64,000 nucleotides of DNA from positions 91,161-155,160 of the forward strand of contig NZ_JAKGSC010000004.1 of assembly GCF_022478115.1 (NCBI RefSeq), read 5' to 3'. The notes beneath the pieces are model-generated. The model saw only the letters and a program-made list of their open reading frames with translations, did no database searches and was not told where the DNA came from. The position numbers and the translations under genes are program-made. The DNA is from Tenacibaculum aquimarinum (GTDB lineage: Bacteria; Bacteroidota; Bacteroidia; Flavobacteriales; Flavobacteriaceae). Positions within the stretch are counted from its first letter, which is position 1. Each line of letters starts with the position of its first letter. This document shows, piece after piece, positions 8,701 to 18,248 of this stretch.

Positions 8701-10149
8701 TTAAATGGCTTTGTTCTTTTTTGAAAATAAATTTTTAAAGAAATTAATTATAGGTGATAAAAATGAATTTATATCAAATAATCCTTTATCCTTTGATGCT
8801 CTTATAGTTAAAAATATTGCAAATGGCAGTAGTGCTAATACAGCAATCCACGAACCAACAATGGCAGAAACAGAGCTTTCTTCTGCAAGGTTTTTACCAA
8901 AGGAATTTGTGAAGAAATATACTACGTAAATTGCTATTGCTAAAATCATTGGTAAACCAAAACCACCTTTTCTGATAATTGATCCTAGTGGAGCCCCAAT
9001 AAAAAATAATAGAATACAAGATAAAGATAAAGCTACTCTATTGTAAAATTCAACATCGTAAAGGTTTAAAACTTTTCTACGTTGCTTTAAGCTCTCTTTA
9101 TTGTTTTTTACATTATTTATAGAACGCTCTACTTTAGCAAGTGCTGTGCTTAAAACATTTGTTTGCTGTTTAAGTTCAAAATTATCAAGAATTATTGGGC
9201 TCAATTTCTTGTTAATAAGAGAGTCTGGATATTTATGTAGGTCATTTACTCTAACATCTAAGCCTAAGGTTTTTGCTCTACCATTAATATATTCATCATA
9301 GTTTTCTTTAAGCGTCGGAACAGTGTCTTTTAGCTGTTTTAAACTAAGCATGTTAAAGTTTTTTGTGTAATTTTCTTTATCTAAATCATCATTGTCTAAT
9401 GCGGAAACATCTATATTTATAGTGTATTCTTCAAAATCGGCATAAGAAGCGGGCATCTTTTTCTTATCTTCATAAGTAGTATTTTGCTTGATGTGGTTTT
9501 CAAAAAAATGACCATCATTAAGAACAAGTGTCATGTATCTACTACCTTCTTCAGAAACTATTTTTCCTTTTTTGGCTGTAATAATTTTTTTATTACCTTT
9601 TCTTTCTGATAAATCGTAGATTAAAACGTTCTTTAGTAAGTTGCTTTCTTCTCCGTATTTTTCATCAAATTTAATTTGATAATTTGGTATTTCTGAATTA
9701 AAACTTCCCGGAACCAGTGCTAATGCAGGTTGTTTCTTTTTAATATTTAACTTTAAATTTATTATTTTTAAGTTAGCATATGGATATACATAATTGGATA
9801 TTAAAAAATTTGCAGCACTAATAAAAATAGCAAACACTATTAAAGAGCGTACAATTCTTGGTAATGATATTCCAGCAGATTTTGCAGCGGCAAATTCATA
9901 TTTTTCAGAAAGATTACCTAGAGTCATTATCGAAGATAACAAGATTGCAATTGGTAAAGCTTGTGAAAGTACTATTAGTGATGCGTAATAGATAAACTTT
10001 AGAATAATATCAAAAGTAATACCTTTTCCCGCAATTTGATCGAAAAAAAACCATACAGCTTGCATTACCAATACAAAAAGTATGATAAAAAAAGTTGCAA
10101 AAAATGGTCCTAAAAAAGATTTTAGTATGTATTTATCTAAAATTTTCAC
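8701..10149 (-). CDS. LptF/LptG family lipopolysaccharide export permease
   Basis: Inner-membrane permease of the YjgP/YjgQ family that, with LptB, extracts lipopolysaccharide and passes it to the Lpt bridge. The 482 residues show an N-terminal membrane segment after MKILDKYILKSFLGPFFATF, further segments near residues 60-80 and 100-120, a large periplasmic beta-jellyroll region (about 125-355) and three C-terminal segments including LSCILLFFIGAPLGSIIRKG, the conserved family motif. Bacteroidota copies are hard to assign to LptF or LptG from sequence alone, so no symbol is given. It lies between lolA and ribB in the same orientation. Confidence 0.9.
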   Translation of the reverse strand: MKILDKYILKSFLGPFFATFFIILFVLVMQAVWFFFDQIAGKGITFDIILKFIYYASLIVLSQALPIAILLSSIMTLGNLSEKYEFAAAKSAGISLPRIVRSLIVFAIFISAANFLISNYVYPYANLKIINLKLNIKKKQPALALVPGSFNSEIPNYQIKFDEKYGEESNLLKNVLIYDLSERKGNKKIITAKKGKIVSEEGSRYMTLVLNDGHFFENHIKQNTTYEDKKKMPASYADFEEYTINIDVSALDNDDLDKENYTKNFNMLSLKQLKDTVPTLKENYDEYINGRAKTLGLDVRVNDLHKYPDSLINKKLSPIILDNFELKQQTNVLSTALAKVERSINNVKNNKESLKQRRKVLNLYDVEFYNRVALSLSCILLFFIGAPLGSIIRKGGFGLPMILAIAIYVVYFFTNSFGKNLAEESSVSAIVGSWIAVLALLPFAIFLTIRASKDKGLFDINSFLSPIINFFKNLFSKKNKAI

Positions 10150-10207
10150 AGAAGCAAAAGTACTTTGTTCCTTTTTAAAAAGCTACTAATTTTCTGTTAA
10201 TTGAAAA

Positions 10208-10858
10208 TTAATCTATTAAATAACCTTGCTTTTGGTATTTAGCTTTATCAAACGAGAATAATTTCTCTGAAATTGTTTGATCACTTTTAAAAACATTAAT
10301 GGTAAATGTAGTTTTAGAGCCATTTGCTCCACTTTGGATTAACTTATAAATATGCTTTGTTTTTGCATCTATAGCTAACTCAACTTTAATAATTTCAGAA
10401 GAACTGTCAATAGGAGTAAGCGTTACATATTGTAACTTTCTACCTTTACTATTTTTAAGTTTTCCCATTTTAAAAGTATAACCTTCTTTGTAAAAAGTTA
10501 ATAATTTAGAAGGGTATATAAAACCATCTTCTTCTTCCAAATCTCCTTCAGTAACGGCTATTTCTTTTTCTTCATGATTTATTACGGCTAATTTTTTTCC
10601 GTCGAAAACAAAATCATTACCTAAATATTTTAAATTGTATTTTTCTTGTTGAATTGTAATATTTCCTCTTATTGGAGGATCGTTTGTAATACCAACTTCT
10701 TCGTTTGTTAAAGTTGAATCGAAACCAATGTACATGTTTTTATAAGCGCCCATTTTAGTAGAAACTTCGTCTAATAATTTTTTTGCTTCTGTTGCATTTT
10801 GTGCAACTGTATTAAAACTTAAACATATTGCTAAAAATAAAAATCCTAATTTTTTCAT
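10208..10858 (-). CDS. LolA-like outer-membrane lipoprotein carrier protein
   Basis: Periplasmic carrier of the LolA/LolB-like fold, 216 residues, with a signal peptide (MKKLGFLFLAICLSFNTVAQ). The mature part has the half-barrel pattern of short beta strands, including GNITIQQEKYNLKYLGNDFV and SKLLTFYKEGYTFKMG, and an acidic patch EEEDG near residue 115. LolA carriers shuttle lipoproteins from the LolCDE complex to the outer membrane. Placement directly after ftsK and before an Lpt permease is the usual flavobacterial order. Assigned by fold pattern and context. Confidence 0.82.
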   Translation of the reverse strand: MKKLGFLFLAICLSFNTVAQNATEAKKLLDEVSTKMGAYKNMYIGFDSTLTNEEVGITNDPPIRGNITIQQEKYNLKYLGNDFVFDGKKLAVINHEEKEIAVTEGDLEEEDGFIYPSKLLTFYKEGYTFKMGKLKNSKGRKLQYVTLTPIDSSSEIIKVELAIDAKTKHIYKLIQSGANGSKTTFTINVFKSDQTISEKLFSFDKAKYQKQGYLID

Positions 10859-10888
10859 TGTATCTATTTTTTCCGCTTTGCGGAATTT

Positions 10889-13345
10889 TTAATTCTTTTC
10901 GTTTTCTAATAATTGATCTAGAGCAACAAAATCTGGTACTAAAACCTGTCTAGCTTTACTTCCTTCAAACTGACCAACAATTCCGGCAGCTTCTAATTGG
11001 TCTATAATTCTACCAGCTCTATTGTAACCCAACTTTAATTTCCTTTGCAATAAAGATGCCGAACCTTGTTGTGCTGTAACAATAACTTCTGCTGCTTCTC
11101 TAAACAATTTATCTCTGTCTGCTATGTTATTATCAAGACTTATGCCACTTTCATCATCTACGTATTCTGGTAATAAATGTGCTTCAGGATAAGCACGTTG
11201 AGAACCAATAAAATCGGTAATTCGTTCTACTTCTGGAGTATCTACAAAAGCACACTGAATTCTATTTATTTCGTTTCCAGCAGTGTATAATAAATCTCCT
11301 CGACCAATTAATTGATCTGCTCCACCAGCATCTAAAATGGTTCTACTATCAATTTTTGAAGTTACTCTAAATGCAATCCTTGCAGGGAAATTTGCTTTAA
11401 TAATACCTGTAATTACATTTACCGAAGGTCTTTGCGTTGCTACAATTAAATGAATTCCAATAGCACGAGCTAACTGAGCTAAACGGGCAATGGGTGTTTC
11501 TACTTCTTTACCAGCAGTCATAATTAAATCGGCAAATTCATCAATTACTAAAACTATATAAGGTAAAAATTGATGTCCGTTTTCGGGATTTAATTTACGT
11601 GCTTTAAACTTTACATTATATTCTTTAATGTTACGAACCATTGCGTTTTTAAGCAAATCGTAACGATTATCCATTTCTATACAAAGTGAATTTAAAGTAT
11701 GAACAACTTTTGTAGTATCGGTAATAATTGCATCTTCTGAATCTGGTAATTTTGCCAAATAATGACGTTCAATTTTGTTGAATAAAGTTAATTCTACTTT
11801 TTTAGGATCTACCAAAACAAACTTAACTTCCGCAGGATGTTTCTTATATAAAAGTGATGTTAAAACCGCATTTAAACCAACTGATTTTCCTTGTCCGGTA
11901 GCACCTGCCATTAATAAGTGAGGCATTTTTGCTAAATCTACCACAAAGGTTTCATTAGAAATTGTTTTACCCAAAGCAATTGGTAATTCCATAGGAGATT
12001 CTTGAAATTTCTTTGAAGAAATAACAGAATGCATTGATACAATGGTAGATTTTTTGTTAGGAACTTCGATACCAATTGTCCCTTTTCCAGGAATAGGAGC
12101 AATAATACGAATACCTAATGCCGATAAAGACAGTGCAATATCGTCTTCTAAATTTTTAATTTTTGAAATTCTAATTCCCGCTTCAGGAACAATTTCATAT
12201 AAAGTAATTGTAGGTCCAACAGTAGCTTTAATTTGAGAAATACCAATTTTGTAGTTTTTAAGCGTTTCTACAATTCGGTTTTTATTAGCCTCAAGTTCTT
12301 CTGGATCAATAGAAATTGTTTCGTTGTATTCTTTTAATAAGTTGAATGTTGGGAATTTAAAATTACCAAGCTCTAAGGTTGGATCAAATTCTCCAAAATC
12401 TTTTACTATTTTTTCTGATAAATTTTCTGTTGAATGTTCTTCTTCAACAGTTTTTTCAACTGCAATTTCTACTTCTTTAGGTGTATCTTTTTCGGTAGTT
12501 TTTAATACAGGTTCTAATTCTTTTTGTAATGGTTTATCTACTTCTAAAGAAATTGAATTTGTTTCTGTTTTTGTAGATACATCTGAATGTTTACTTATTG
12601 TTGGTTGTAAATTTTCTACAGATAACTCAAAACCAGATTTTTCTGTTGTTATTTGCTGCTTCTTTTCTTCGTTTTCTGATTCGTCAGAAGCTTTTTCCGT
12701 TGTATTGTATTCTGCTTCCTGTTGTTCTTTAGTAATTGCGTTTTCCCTTTTTTCTTTCAACTTATTACTAATTAATTCAGGGGTAATTTTAAAACGCATT
12801 ACTAAATAGGCAATAAAAAAGAAACCTAGCAAAATTGCTAAACCTGTTTTTCCCAAAAATGCTTGTAGGTATTCATTAATTTCAAAACCTATAATTCCAG
12901 AAATAAGAGCATATTTTTTTTCAACAAAACCTAAAGTTATAGAAAGCCATAACATACTTATTAAACCCCAATTCCAAGAGGTAATTATTCGTTTTTTTTT
13001 AGTTTGTAAAAACCAATGTAAACCTGTTATAAAAAGTAAAAAAGGAATTATAAATGCACCAATTCCAAAACCTTTGTAGATAAAGAAATTACTTAGTTTT
13101 GCGCCAATTTTACCAAGTAAGTTTTTGGTTGCAATAGCTCTGTCTCCAAATTCTGTTAACGTACTTTGATCTTCTTGCCAAGAAAAGAAAAATGAAATAA
13201 AAGCAACTGTTAAAAAAACAGCAAATAATATTAGAAACGCACCAAGAATGGTTTGTGTTTGTCGGTTTTTAAAAAACTCACGAGTTTGTTTTATAAAAGA
13301 CGGTTTATTACTTTTTTGCTTATTTGTACTTGTTTTCTTAGCCAT
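10889..13345 (-). CDS. ftsK: DNA translocase FtsK/SpoIIIE family
   Basis: Septum-anchored DNA pump that clears and aligns chromosomes at division. The 818 residues start with a basic leader and four membrane segments (about 33-55, 88-110, 125-145, 165-185), then a low-complexity Glu/Lys/Thr linker (about 200-320), then the motor. Walker A GATGQGKSVG is near residue 478, Walker B LVIDEFADLI near 580, and the C-terminal gamma winged helix contains LLQRKLKLGYNRAGRIIDQL. Its linker is short compared with E. coli FtsK. It sits between a DgkA-like gene and lolA in one orientation. Confidence 0.95.
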   Translation of the reverse strand: MAKKTSTNKQKSNKPSFIKQTREFFKNRQTQTILGAFLILFAVFLTVAFISFFFSWQEDQSTLTEFGDRAIATKNLLGKIGAKLSNFFIYKGFGIGAFIIPFLLFITGLHWFLQTKKKRIITSWNWGLISMLWLSITLGFVEKKYALISGIIGFEINEYLQAFLGKTGLAILLGFFFIAYLVMRFKITPELISNKLKEKRENAITKEQQEAEYNTTEKASDESENEEKKQQITTEKSGFELSVENLQPTISKHSDVSTKTETNSISLEVDKPLQKELEPVLKTTEKDTPKEVEIAVEKTVEEEHSTENLSEKIVKDFGEFDPTLELGNFKFPTFNLLKEYNETISIDPEELEANKNRIVETLKNYKIGISQIKATVGPTITLYEIVPEAGIRISKIKNLEDDIALSLSALGIRIIAPIPGKGTIGIEVPNKKSTIVSMHSVISSKKFQESPMELPIALGKTISNETFVVDLAKMPHLLMAGATGQGKSVGLNAVLTSLLYKKHPAEVKFVLVDPKKVELTLFNKIERHYLAKLPDSEDAIITDTTKVVHTLNSLCIEMDNRYDLLKNAMVRNIKEYNVKFKARKLNPENGHQFLPYIVLVIDEFADLIMTAGKEVETPIARLAQLARAIGIHLIVATQRPSVNVITGIIKANFPARIAFRVTSKIDSRTILDAGGADQLIGRGDLLYTAGNEINRIQCAFVDTPEVERITDFIGSQRAYPEAHLLPEYVDDESGISLDNNIADRDKLFREAAEVIVTAQQGSASLLQRKLKLGYNRAGRIIDQLEAAGIVGQFEGSKARQVLVPDFVALDQLLENEKN

Positions 13346-13381
13346 TAATTTATAGAAATAATAATTCGTAAATATAGTATT

Positions 13382-13765
13382 TTACGCTAACAATTCGGCT
13401 ATTTTTGGGAGGTAAATTATAGCAGCTATAGCTAAAGATACTAGTGCTGCAATTGCAGGAGCGCCTGCAGCAATATCTTTTATAAAACCTATTTTTTTAT
13501 GATAATCTGGGTGTATAAAATCAGCAACTTTTTCCACTGCAGTATTTACCGCTTCAGCTACTAAAACTAAACCTATAACTAGTAGTTGAATCATCCATTC
13601 AATAGAAGAAATATTAAAGTAAAAACCCGCGATAATAGCTATTAAAGCAAAAAAAGATTGTGCTTTAATACTGTCTTCGGTGGTTAAAAGTAACCACATT
13701 CCGCGAAGCGCAAATTTCATGCTTCTTAATCTTCCTCTTACAAATCCGTCATTAGGATTCTTCAT
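13382..13765 (-). CDS. Diacylglycerol kinase family membrane protein (DgkA-like)
   Basis: Small integral-membrane lipid kinase, 127 residues with three membrane segments (about 40-56, 60-78 and 98-118). The family core is clear: AEAVNTAVEKVADFI followed by KDIAAGAPAIAALVS, which in DgkA form the ATP and lipid site. The family phosphorylates diacylglycerol in Proteobacteria and undecaprenol in many Gram-positives; which lipid is used here cannot be decided from sequence. Its start codon follows the tpx stop with no gap, so the two are probably one transcript. Confidence 0.9.
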   Translation of the reverse strand: MKNPNDGFVRGRLRSMKFALRGMWLLLTTEDSIKAQSFFALIAIIAGFYFNISSIEWMIQLLVIGLVLVAEAVNTAVEKVADFIHPDYHKKIGFIKDIAAGAPAIAALVSLAIAAIIYLPKIAELLA

Positions 13766-14263
13766 TTATAAAGCTTTTAATGCAGCTTCGTAATTTGGCT
13801 CATCTACAGTTTCTGTAACTTGTTCTGTATGAACTACAGTTCCGTTTTCATCAATTACAACAATAGAACGAGAGTGTAAATTAGCTAATGGACCTGTTGC
13901 AATTTCTAAACCATAATCTTTACCAAATTGTCCTGTAGCAAAATCAGATAACATTACAACGTTTTCAATTCCTTCAGCTCCACAAAAACGAGCTTGAGCA
14001 AATGGTAAGTCTCTAGAAATACATAATACTTTAGTGTTATTTAAAGAACTAGCTTCTTTATTAAAGTTTCTAACAGATGCAGCACAAGTCCCAGTGTCTA
14101 AAGATGGGAAAATGTTTAAGATTAATTTATTTCCAGCAAAATCTGCTAATGTTTTTTCAGATAAATCTACTGCAACTAGTTTAAAATCTGCTGCTTTTGT
14201 AGCTGTTTTTGGTAAGTTTCCTGAAGTTTCTATTGGGTTTCCTTTAAGTGTTATTGTTGCCAT
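13766..14263 (-). CDS. tpx: Thiol peroxidase (Tpx, atypical 2-Cys peroxiredoxin)
   Basis: Reduces hydrogen peroxide and organic hydroperoxides using thioredoxin. The 165 residues show the peroxidatic Cys60 in PSLDTGTCAASVRNFN and the resolving Cys94 in LPFAQARFCGAEG, with the spacing of Tpx. Length is normal. It leads the tpx-dgkA-like pair and has its own promoter with a perfect TACTTTTG box at 14292-14285. In the divergent direction lies the MATE gene. Confidence 0.95.
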   Translation of the reverse strand: MATITLKGNPIETSGNLPKTATKAADFKLVAVDLSEKTLADFAGNKLILNIFPSLDTGTCAASVRNFNKEASSLNNTKVLCISRDLPFAQARFCGAEGIENVVMLSDFATGQFGKDYGLEIATGPLANLHSRSIVVIDENGTVVHTEQVTETVDEPNYEAALKAL

Positions 14264-14284
14264 TCTATGTGTTTTTTAGAATAT

Positions 14285-14292
14285 CAAAAGTA
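14285..14292 (-). promoter_or_regulatory. tpx: -7 box of the tpx promoter
   Basis: TACTTTTG on the minus strand matches the Bacteroidota TAnnTTTG box exactly. It sits 22 bases before the tpx ATG, giving a leader of roughly 15 bases. No clear TTTG -33 element was seen. Confidence 0.6.
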
Positions 14293-14382
14293 CTTAAAAA
14301 TTTTCAAAATACTACAGAATAGAACTGTTAACTGAACGCTAAAAAAAACTATCTTCGTGCTTTTAAAAATGAGCATTTAATT

Positions 14383-15771
14383 TTGATTTTAGCAAACTAT
14401 ACAAAAGAATTTAAATACAATTGGAAACTTGCAGCACCAGTAATGTTGGGTATGTTAGGGCATACTTTTGTTAGTTTTGTTGATAATATCATGGTTGGGC
14501 AATTAGGAACAGCAGAATTAGCCGCAGTTTCTTTGGGTAATAGTTTTATGTTTATAGCAATGTCTATTGGTATCGGTTTTTCTACAGCTATAACTCCATT
14601 AATTGCAGAAGCAGATTCTTCTAACAATTTTAAACAAGCAAAATCTACGTTTAAACACGGTTTATTCTTATGTACAGTTTTAGGAATTGCTATGTTTTTG
14701 GCAGTGTATTTTTCTAAACCATTACTGTATTTAATGAAACAACCAACTGAGGTTGTAGAATTAGCACTTCCGTATTTAGATTTAGTAGCTTTTTCTTTAA
14801 TTCCGTTAATAGTTTTTCAGGCATTTAAACAGTTCAGTGACGGTTTGTCTATGACAAAATACCCAATGTATGCAACTATAATAGCTAATTTGGTTAATGT
14901 ACTTTTAAACTACCTTTTAATTTTTGGAAAGTTTGGTTTTCCTGAATTAGGAATTGTAGGAGCAGCTTATGGAACTTTAGTTTCTAGATTTATAATGGTG
15001 CTATATTTATGGTGGTTATTGGGGAAAAAAGAACGTTCTAAAAAATTAGTTTCAGATATTAAGCTCTTTGTTTTAGATAAGCTAATGTTAAGGAAGATTA
15101 TAAGTTTAGGCTTTCCTAGTGCAATGCAAATGTTTTTTGAAGTTGCAATTTTTACAGCAGCTATTTGGTTAAGTGGTTTGTTAGGTAAAAATCCACAAGC
15201 AGCTAATCAAATTGCATTAAATTTATCTTCTATGACTTTTATGGTTGCTATGGGATTAAGTGTTGCTTCTATGATTAGAGTTGGAAACCAAAAAGGATTA
15301 CATAAATATAAAGAACTTCGAAGAATTGCATTTTCAATCTTTTTATTAGGAACAATTTTGGCGGTTTTATTTGCCTTACTGTTTTTTATATTTCATAAGC
15401 ATTTACCTAATATTTATGTAGATTTAACAGACGTAGAAAATTATGCAGACAATATGGAAGTGGTTTCCATAGCTTCTCAATTGTTAATTGCAGCAGCATT
15501 TTTTCAAATATCAGATAGTATACAAGTTGTAGTTTTGGGAGCTTTACGTGGCTTACAAGATGTGAAAATACCAACATTGCTTACTTTTATATCGTATTGG
15601 GTAATTGGTTTTCCGGTTTCTTATTACTTTGGAAAAGAAGAAATGTATGGAAGTTTTGGGATTTGGCTTGGCTTATTAGCGGGTTTAACAACAGCTTCTA
15701 TTTTATTATTTATTAGATTCAACTATTTAACAAAAAAACTTATTAAAACTAAAGACAATGGACTTACCTAA
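14383..15771 (+). CDS. MATE family multidrug efflux transporter
   Basis: Cation-coupled efflux pump of the MATE/NorM family, 462 residues with twelve predicted membrane segments. Typical features are the opening KLAAPVMLGMLGHTFVSFVD, VDNIMVGQLGTAELAAVSLG and the second-half repeat beginning LGFPSAMQMFFEVAIF. No in-frame ATG precedes the first membrane segment, so TTG 14383 is taken as the start. An ATG at 14369 is followed by a stop after three codons and cannot serve. Substrates cannot be inferred. The last 14 bases overlap the next small gene. Confidence 0.92.
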   Translation: MILANYTKEFKYNWKLAAPVMLGMLGHTFVSFVDNIMVGQLGTAELAAVSLGNSFMFIAMSIGIGFSTAITPLIAEADSSNNFKQAKSTFKHGLFLCTVLGIAMFLAVYFSKPLLYLMKQPTEVVELALPYLDLVAFSLIPLIVFQAFKQFSDGLSMTKYPMYATIIANLVNVLLNYLLIFGKFGFPELGIVGAAYGTLVSRFIMVLYLWWLLGKKERSKKLVSDIKLFVLDKLMLRKIISLGFPSAMQMFFEVAIFTAAIWLSGLLGKNPQAANQIALNLSSMTFMVAMGLSVASMIRVGNQKGLHKYKELRRIAFSIFLLGTILAVLFALLFFIFHKHLPNIYVDLTDVENYADNMEVVSIASQLLIAAAFFQISDSIQVVVLGALRGLQDVKIPTLLTFISYWVIGFPVSYYFGKEEMYGSFGIWLGLLAGLTTASILLFIRFNYLTKKLIKTKDNGLT

Positions 15772-15982
15772 ATTTTTACTGGCTGATAACAGCGATTTTC
15801 CTGAAGATATTTTTGTGTTGCATACAGAATTCCCTCGTTTTTTAATCAATTTAAAAGACGATTCTGTTGAATGGTTTGAAGATTTAACTGGAGAAAAAGA
15901 AGAAGATATTGCTACAGAATTAGCTGATTTAATGGATAAAGCTGGAGAATTTTACGATAGTGAAATGCAAGATTTGGATTAA
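15758..15982 (+). CDS. Small acidic conserved protein of unknown function
   Basis: A 74-residue, strongly acidic soluble protein with no signal peptide. It contains two patches that look conserved, LHTEFPRFLINLKDD and VEWFEDLTGE, followed by a predicted acidic helix. Its ATG lies inside the last codons of the MATE gene in another frame, so it is probably translated from the same message. The length and the overlap argue that it is a real gene rather than a shadow frame. I do not recognise a family with a known function. Confidence 0.75.
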   Translation: MDLPKFLLADNSDFPEDIFVLHTEFPRFLINLKDDSVEWFEDLTGEKEEDIATELADLMDKAGEFYDSEMQDLD

Positions 15983-16013
15983 AAAAAAGAATTATTATAC
16001 TCAATAATTAAGG

Positions 16014-18212
16014 TTACTTTTTTTTCTCAACTAACTCTAATTGTTGAGTTTTTGCTTTTGTAGTGAAAACACCATAATTGATAAAGACATTTTTCTTTTC
16101 TATTTTATCAATTGTACCAACTGATGTGCTATCAATTAAACGAACTCTATCTCCAATTTTATAAATATAATCGGCTTTAGCTTTAGCAACTTTTGCTGCT
16201 TCAATTTTCTTTTCTTTTCTAACTTCAACAACTTTTTCTAAAACTTCTTTTTCAATTTGTTTTACGATTGCTGTTTTCTTTTGAATGGCAACTTTTTCTT
16301 GTTTCTTTTCGGTCTTTGTTTTCTTTTTTGGCGGATTCTTCTTTGTATGTTTTATTTTTTCAGAAGCAACCCACTTAAAAAACTCGGCAGAAAGTTCTTT
16401 CTTATTATTGGTTTGAAAGTATTTATGCAATAACTCATTAGTTTTTCTACCTAACGAAAGCATTTTCTGATTTGTATCATATAATTCCTGGAAACCAGAA
16501 AGTTTATCTTGAATCTTTTGTTCTTTCTCCTGTAAACTATCAATATGTTCTCTACCTTTTGTTTGTTGTTTCTCTAAGCTATCCGACCTTTTTTGTAGTT
16601 TATTACGTTCTTTTTGTAATTTAGAAATGGTTTTATCTAAACGTATTTTTTCTGTCTCAACACGCTTTTTAGCACGGTTTATTAAACTATAAGGAATTCC
16701 ATTTTTTTGAGCAACTTCAAACGTAAAAGAGCTACCTGCTTGTCCAATAAACAATTTAAACAAAGGCTCTAAAGTTCGTTCATCAAACTGCATGTTTGCG
16801 TTGGTAACATTGTCCAATTCATTTGCTAACACTTTTAAATTTGCATAATGCGTTGTTATAATTCCGTAAGCTTCCTTTTGATGAAATTCTTCTAAGAAAA
16901 TTTCTGCCAAAGCTCCACCTAATTCCGGATCAGAACCTGTACCAAATTCATCAATTAAAAAGAGTGTATTGTCGTTACATTTACGTAAGAAATTACGCAT
17001 GTTTTTTAAACGATAACTATATGTACTTAATTGGTTTTCAATAGATTGATTGTCTCCTATGTCAGTTAGAACTGTGTTGAAAATAGTGGTAACACTACGT
17101 TCATGAACAGGAATTAATAATCCGCTTTGCAACATTACTTGCAATAATCCAATAGTTTTTAAAGTGATACTTTTACCACCAGCATTTGGACCCGAAATAA
17201 CAATAATTTGTTGTTTTTCGTTAAGCTGGATTGTTTGAGGAACCGTTTGTATATTTTTCTCCTCGTTCTTTTTCCATAAAATAGGATGAAAAGCATCCTT
17301 AAAAAAGAGCTGTTTTTCTTTTGTGATTTTTGGCAATAAAGCATTAATACTTCTTGCATATTTTGCTTTTGCACCAACAACATCTAAATGTGTTAAATAC
17401 GCTACATATTCTTCTAAAAGACCTACAAAAGGTCTAATTTCTTCAGATAAAGTTCGTAGAATTTTTACAATTTCTTGCTTTTCTTCATATAATAAATTCT
17501 GCAATTCTCTACCATGTTGCAAGGTTGCTTGTGGAGCAATATAAACGATATTACCAGATTTTGAAGCGCCTAATAAACTACCAGCCACTTTTCTACGATA
17601 CATTGCTAAAACTGCTAAAACTCGCTGGTTATCAACTACAGATTCTTTAATGTCATCTAAATAACCGTTAGAAATACTTTTGCTTAAAGCTCTTGTAAAA
17701 CTCTCAGAAATCTTTCCTCGAACTTGCCCAATATCTTTTCTAATTTGTTTTAATACTGGTGAAGCGTTATCAGTTATAATTCCATCTGCAGTAATTATTT
17801 TTTTTATTGCACTAGAAATTTCAGTAGTAAATTCAATAGATTCACTTAATAAAAATAGTGTAGGGTAGTAGTCTTTAAATTTCCTTAGGAACTTTTTTTG
17901 TTCATTTACTACTTCCGATGTTGCAGCTATTTTTAAAAAAGCATCGGTTTCTAAAAAACTATTTTCAATAGCTAATCTTTTTGTGCTTTCTGTAATATTA
18001 TCAAAATTATGATTTGGTAGTCGGTTTTCATTTTCAAAAGAAGCTAGATATTCGTTTACCAAATCCAACTCAAAAAACAACTTCTTTTTATTAGTTATTG
18101 GTTGAATGTTTAAAACACTTTCTTTACCTAAACCAGAAATACAGAATTCTTCAACTTGTTGTAAAACCGTTGTAAATTCTAAATCTTGTAATGTTTTTGA
18201 TGAGATGCTCAA
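16014..18212 (-). CDS. MutS2-like ATPase without C-terminal Smr domain
   Basis: MutS-family ATPase of the MutS2 branch, 732 residues from the chosen start. N-terminal clamp/lever helices precede the ATPase: Walker A ISGPNAGGKSITLKT near 340, Walker B LIDEFGTGSDPELGGALAE near 420 and the His switch ITTHYANLK near 450. A long charged coiled coil (about 510-680) follows, then a KOW-like beta domain at the very end. The Smr nuclease domain usual in MutS2 is absent. The frame is open to ATG 18254, but a TACTTTTG promoter at 18243-18236 starts transcription below that ATG, so TTG 18212 (peptide start LSISSKTLQDLEF) is preferred. MutS2 proteins act on recombination intermediates or stalled ribosomes in other bacteria. 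Confidence 0.88.
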   Translation of the reverse strand: MSISSKTLQDLEFTTVLQQVEEFCISGLGKESVLNIQPITNKKKLFFELDLVNEYLASFENENRLPNHNFDNITESTKRLAIENSFLETDAFLKIAATSEVVNEQKKFLRKFKDYYPTLFLLSESIEFTTEISSAIKKIITADGIITDNASPVLKQIRKDIGQVRGKISESFTRALSKSISNGYLDDIKESVVDNQRVLAVLAMYRRKVAGSLLGASKSGNIVYIAPQATLQHGRELQNLLYEEKQEIVKILRTLSEEIRPFVGLLEEYVAYLTHLDVVGAKAKYARSINALLPKITKEKQLFFKDAFHPILWKKNEEKNIQTVPQTIQLNEKQQIIVISGPNAGGKSITLKTIGLLQVMLQSGLLIPVHERSVTTIFNTVLTDIGDNQSIENQLSTYSYRLKNMRNFLRKCNDNTLFLIDEFGTGSDPELGGALAEIFLEEFHQKEAYGIITTHYANLKVLANELDNVTNANMQFDERTLEPLFKLFIGQAGSSFTFEVAQKNGIPYSLINRAKKRVETEKIRLDKTISKLQKERNKLQKRSDSLEKQQTKGREHIDSLQEKEQKIQDKLSGFQELYDTNQKMLSLGRKTNELLHKYFQTNNKKELSAEFFKWVASEKIKHTKKNPPKKKTKTEKKQEKVAIQKKTAIVKQIEKEVLEKVVEVRKEKKIEAAKVAKAKADYIYKIGDRVRLIDSTSVGTIDKIEKKNVFINYGVFTTKAKTQQLELVEKKK

Positions 18213-18225
18213 TGTTGTATATTTG
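18196..18225 (+). promoter_or_regulatory. ung: ung promoter (-33 TTTG, -7 TATATTTG)
   Basis: TTTG at 18196-18199, an 18-base spacer and TATATTTG at 18218-18225 form a full Bacteroidota promoter. The predicted start near 18232 leaves about 17 bases before the ung ATG. The promoter lies inside the first codons of the divergent MutS2 gene. Confidence 0.7.
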
Positions 18226-18235
18226 AAAACGATAA

Positions 18236-18243
18236 CAAAAGTA
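18236..18243 (-). promoter_or_regulatory. -7 box of the MutS2-like gene
   Basis: TACTTTTG on the minus strand is an exact TAnnTTTG match. Transcription would begin near 18229, below the ATG at 18254 and above TTG 18212, which decides the start of the MutS2-like gene. It is interlocked with the ung promoter. Confidence 0.6.
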
Positions 18244-18248
18244 AAACA

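Noticed and set aside
8242..12809. Long plus-strand frames opposite ribB, lptF/G and ftsK
   Set aside because: They are frames in the antisense of well-supported genes, with no family match or start context.
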